From NCBI RefSeq assembly GCF_000830985.1, contig NZ_CP007151.1:3658001-3722000 (forward strand): DNA of 64,000 bases. Direction: 5' to 3'. This DNA comes from Marinobacter similis (lineage in GTDB: Bacteria > Pseudomonadota > Gammaproteobacteria > Pseudomonadales > Oleiphilaceae). The first letter of the stretch is position 1. Each line of letters begins with the position of its first letter. The notes beneath the pieces were generated by a model, which saw nothing but the letters and a program-made list of their open reading frames with translations, was not told the DNA's origin and made no database searches. Below are positions 60,760 through 64,000 of the stretch, one piece after another. Both the position numbers and the translations under genes were made by a program.

Positions 60760-63251
60760 TCAGTCCGAAGCCACGGCTGCCAGGGCGTTATTCAGTCGTT
60801 TCGCCAGGGCCTGATCCGGTGCCTGCCCCGAAGACTTGAGGCACCAGTTAGCGACCAGTTTCTCCAGTTCCACCATCTGATCGGTATTCTGTTCTGAAGA
60901 CCCCATGCCTTCTGCCAGGCGCTGCACCTGAATTTCCATGCGGCGTTGCCGGTCCGAGGCGGGCGAATCGACGCCGCCGAGGATTTCGGCTCGAATCACC
61001 AGTTCGCCGTGATCACACGCCTGCTGTTCTGCTGCCAGATTCGGCCAGTGCTTGGGTACCTGCTCCGGCTCTGGCTGCCCGTTGGTTCGGGCCAGCACCA
61101 GTGATTGCCAGGTGCTGATATCCTGCAGCATTTGCTGATCGGCCACGGCCTTTTTTAATCGCCGCTTCTCTTCCTGAACCCGTTCCTTTACGTCGGATGA
61201 CAGTGCCGGTATTTGCAGGTTGTTCAGCGTGCTCAGGGCTTCGGTCAGCGCGCTGACATCCTGTCCACGTTGAATGCCCTGGGTTTCCTGCAGAGCTGCC
61301 ACAGCGGCGTCATCGGCCGCCTGGCTGGCCTGTTGTTGCTCGCTACGCTGGGCATCGCGCCGGGCGAAAATCTGGTCGCAGGCTTTACGGAAGGCCTGCC
61401 AGAGTTTGCGATCTTCACGGTGCCGGGTAATGCCAATGGCTTTCCAGTCAGACTGCAGGTTTTTCGCCTGGTTCATGGCATCTTGCAGGGGCTCGTGATC
61501 GATCAGGGCAACGGCCTTGTCGACGATTGCTTGCTTCAGCGCTTCGTTTTTCTGACGTTCCTCATCAAGCGGAGCTTCCAGCTTTTTAAGCAGGGTGTCG
61601 AAGTGCTTCTGCACCTGTCGGTTTTCCCGAAACTCCACAGGCCAGGCGGCTTTCCATTCCTGACGTGCCGTCAGGTGGATCTTCTCGGCGGCTTTCCAGT
61701 CGATGTTGGACCAGTCAGCATTGGCGAGAAAAGATTCCAGCTCCGCGCAGATCGCCCGGCGTGTGTCCAGGTTGGCGCGTTTGAGTCCGGATTTCGCGGA
61801 AAAGTATTCCTTGCACGGCTCGTAAGCCTTGTCCGAGGCGGCCTTGAAGCGTGACCAGAGTTCCCGGTCTGAAGAACCACCGAGATTGCGCCATTCGTTC
61901 TGGAGTTCCTTGATGCGCTCTGCCTTGGCTTCCGGTTCTATGGGCTGCTCGGCCAGGTGTTCCATCTGTTCGCACAGGGCAATCTGTTTCGGTTCGGTGG
62001 CAAAGCCGAGCCAGTCGCTGAGCTCCCGGAGCTGGCCGGTCAACAGCTGCATTCGGGCCTGGAACGGCTTGGCGTGGCGATGATCCAGGGATTTGAACTG
62101 CTGTTGCGCGGTTTTGAACAGCTGCCGCGATTCTTTCAGTTGCTTGGCTTCCAGGGCCTCTTCCAGATTGGCAATGGTGGTGTCCATGTCCGCAGCGATG
62201 GTTTTCTGCTTTTCCAGATCTTCCGCCTTGGCCGGTGCCGCCTGTTTGCGCTGGCCGGCCAGCTTGTGAGCCGGAACCAGCAGGGAGGGCATCGGGAAGC
62301 CCTCGGGCCAGTTAATTTCCTGGCTAAGAGCCTTGGCCTGGGCGCGCTGCTCATCGGAGACGGTTTCAGAAGCGGCTGCATCGGCCAGCTCTGTTAGGAC
62401 TTCCCTGGCCTGACCAATCTGGCGAATGGCGCTGACGTAGTTGCGCAGGGCCAGCATGGTGGCCTCGTAGGTTTTCTGCTGCTGCTTGTCCACCTGTGTG
62501 TCGCGAGTGGCTTCCAACCAGCGGTTCTCCTGCGTTTTTTGCAGGGCATCCAGAGACGCCAGGGAGGGCAGCGTGTCCGGGGACTGGCCGCGCAAGTCTT
62601 CGAGGGTGCTGGACAGCAGGCTAAGAGTCTCTTCCCGTTGCCGCGTCTGTTCCAGATGGCGTGCCTCTTCTTCGCGGGCTGACTGAATGGCCTGTAGCCG
62701 TTCCTTGCAGCGGAAGCTGGCTTCGAGGAACGCTTGCGCCTGTTCTTCGGTCGCGTGTGCTTCCAGTTCGGCCCATTTCTGGTTCAGGGTTTCCAGGCGT
62801 GCCTCGTAGAGCTTGGTGTCCTCGCTCCGGGCCTGCTCGTTGGCGTTCTTGATCAGGGATGTGATGGAATCTGAAATCGCCTCAAGCCGGGCCTGCTCCT
62901 CTCGAAGGTTCTGCAGCGCTTGCCGGACCGCCTGGTAGATGCTTTTATCCCGGCCTTTTGCTTCTTCTGAACCTCTTGCAGGCAGTCGCCGTCGGTCAAA
63001 CGGGTTGCTGCATTCAGGCGCACTTCGGCGGTGACACCGCTGATGGCCAGTTCGGCAAGTTCCTTCTGAGTCGGTGAACCCTCAAGGGCTTTCAGCTGGG
63101 ATTCCCGGAGGTTGGCCCGTGCCTCGTCCTTTTCGGCTTTTTCCGCTTGCTCGGCCTTCTCAATGTCCGGCGTCTTAGGCTGGTTCTGCGGTTTGGTGCT
63201 TGCGCCCGGCGACTTGCGGGATTTAAACAGTTTCTGGAGGAATGCGGCCAT
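60760..63251 (-). CDS. DUF349-repeat protein, one frameshift
   Basis: A large helical protein of 830 residues after repair. Several DUF349 repeats follow the pattern WKAAGPVxR-like (WRNLGGSSDRELWSRFKAA, WKAIGITRHREDRKLWQAF). The N-terminal part is Lys/Glu/Ala-rich. The break near 62,955 follows LQEVQKK. Start MAAFLQKLFKSRK at 63,251. Function unknown; no enzyme motif seen. Confidence 0.85.
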
Positions 63252-63420
63252 GAGGGTATCCTTTAGGATTGAAACCAGTTCACGGTGTCGGGCAAAGTAA
63301 GCCGCCACCGGCCATCGGCTGCCAAATCTGGAAGCCGGGTACGGCCTGCCGGTGTGCTCCGGCAGGAATGAATTGGGTGGCTAGTCTAGCGTTTTGAAGA
63401 CGCGCGCGGGAAGGGTTTAA

Positions 63421-63897
63421 ATGGCAAAACCGGAAAATCAGGACGATCAGGAATACAAGGCCCGCGCGTCGGCATTGAGGCTGCTGGCCAGGCGCGAGCA
63501 CAGCCGGCTTGAGCTGTCATTGAAACTGCGCCAGCGCAAGATCGAATCGGCCATTATTGAGACGGTACTGGACGAGTACGAGGCCGAGGGCTGGCTGGAC
63601 GACGACCGATTTGCGGATGTGTACGCCCGGCAGCGGATGGACATCGGTTACGGACCGCTGCGCATTCTGGGGGAGCTTCAGCAGCGGGGTGTGCACCGAA
63701 CGCCGGAGTGCCTCGATGAAATGACCGAAGAGGACTGGTGCCGAAGCGCTGTGTTGCTCAGGGAAAAGCGGTTCGGCCTGGACGACCTGCAAAATGACTG
63801 GGACGAGAAGGTGCGTCAGGCCCGATTTCTGAATCGTCGCGGGTTTTCCGGGAGTCAGGTTGAGCGCGCTCTGGAAGCAAGGGCTCCCGAGCAGTGA
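63421..63897 (+). CDS. recX: Regulatory protein RecX
   Basis: Modulator of RecA filaments. 158 residues: ALRLLARREHSRLELSLKL, GWLDDDRFADVYARQR, LRILGELQQRGV and RARFLNRRGFSGSQVERAL are the three helical repeats. It is divergent from the DUF349 gene. recA, which usually precedes recX, is not adjacent here. The last 103 bases of the window show no gene. Confidence 0.93.
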   Translation: MAKPENQDDQEYKARASALRLLARREHSRLELSLKLRQRKIESAIIETVLDEYEAEGWLDDDRFADVYARQRMDIGYGPLRILGELQQRGVHRTPECLDEMTEEDWCRSAVLLREKRFGLDDLQNDWDEKVRQARFLNRRGFSGSQVERALEARAPEQ

Positions 63898-64000
63898 GCG
63901 TCGACGGCTGCTAAAGCGTGGGTGGGATCATGCCCAGTTCCGGCGGCAGACTGGCTCTCATGTCTGGCTGGCTTTGTGGGTCTGAAGCGGTCTCCGGGCT

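Overview
The window joins two kinds of DNA. Bases 1 to about 32,843 are the right-hand part of a T7-like podovirus prophage. Bases 32,844 to 64,000 are chromosome of a marine gammaproteobacterium, most likely Marinobacter. The Marinobacter call rests mainly on the 661-residue two-domain fatty acyl-CoA reductase at 37,955-39,939, which closely matches the wax-ester reductase known from that genus. The pitrilysin-like, rnt, pyrC, rdgC, mupP/ubiG/yciK-like and recX genes fit the same group.

Prophage layout. The late genes run left to right in T7 order: primase/helicase (cut by the window edge), DNA polymerase, 5'-3' exonuclease, small genes, portal, scaffold, capsid, tail tubes A and B, gp13-like protein, three internal virion proteins, tail fibre, lysis genes, small and large terminase. 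A 1.5-kb gene-free, repeat-rich stretch (25,892-27,412) follows the terminase and is probably where the ends of the virion genome are joined. Beyond it lies a block of small early-type genes (27,413-31,588) driven by a good sigma70 promoter, then a promoter with a perfect Crp/Vfr-type box, a winged-helix regulator, a terminator and a small membrane protein. The block ends at the 3' end of a tRNA-Arg(CCU) gene. So the prophage map is circularly permuted relative to a T7 virion, as expected if the phage circularised and integrated at an attP lying just after the early genes. The integrase, phage RNA polymerase and left attachment site are not in the window and should lie to its left.

Host layout. 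After the tRNA come two sugar-transferase-like genes, a periplasmic M16 peptidase, the fatty acyl-CoA reductase with unusual upstream repeats, RNase T, dihydroorotase, a MotY-like protein, a histone-deacetylase-like hydrolase, an acyl-CoA synthetase/acetyltransferase fusion, RdgC, YaaA, a glutaredoxin-like protein, a ubiG-mupP-yciK cluster, methylthioadenosine salvage genes (mtaD-like and mtnA, divergent), an HTH protein, the Prc protease, a two-gene beta-oxidation operon, a ComFB protein, a DUF349 protein and RecX.

Quality caution. At least 27 single-base frameshifts are spread over both phage and host genes. Where I reconstructed them, they look like loss of one base from a short homopolymer, and adding one base per break restores an in-frame gene of normal family length. 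I read these as sequencing or assembly errors, not gene decay, and annotate each affected gene as one CDS across the breaks.
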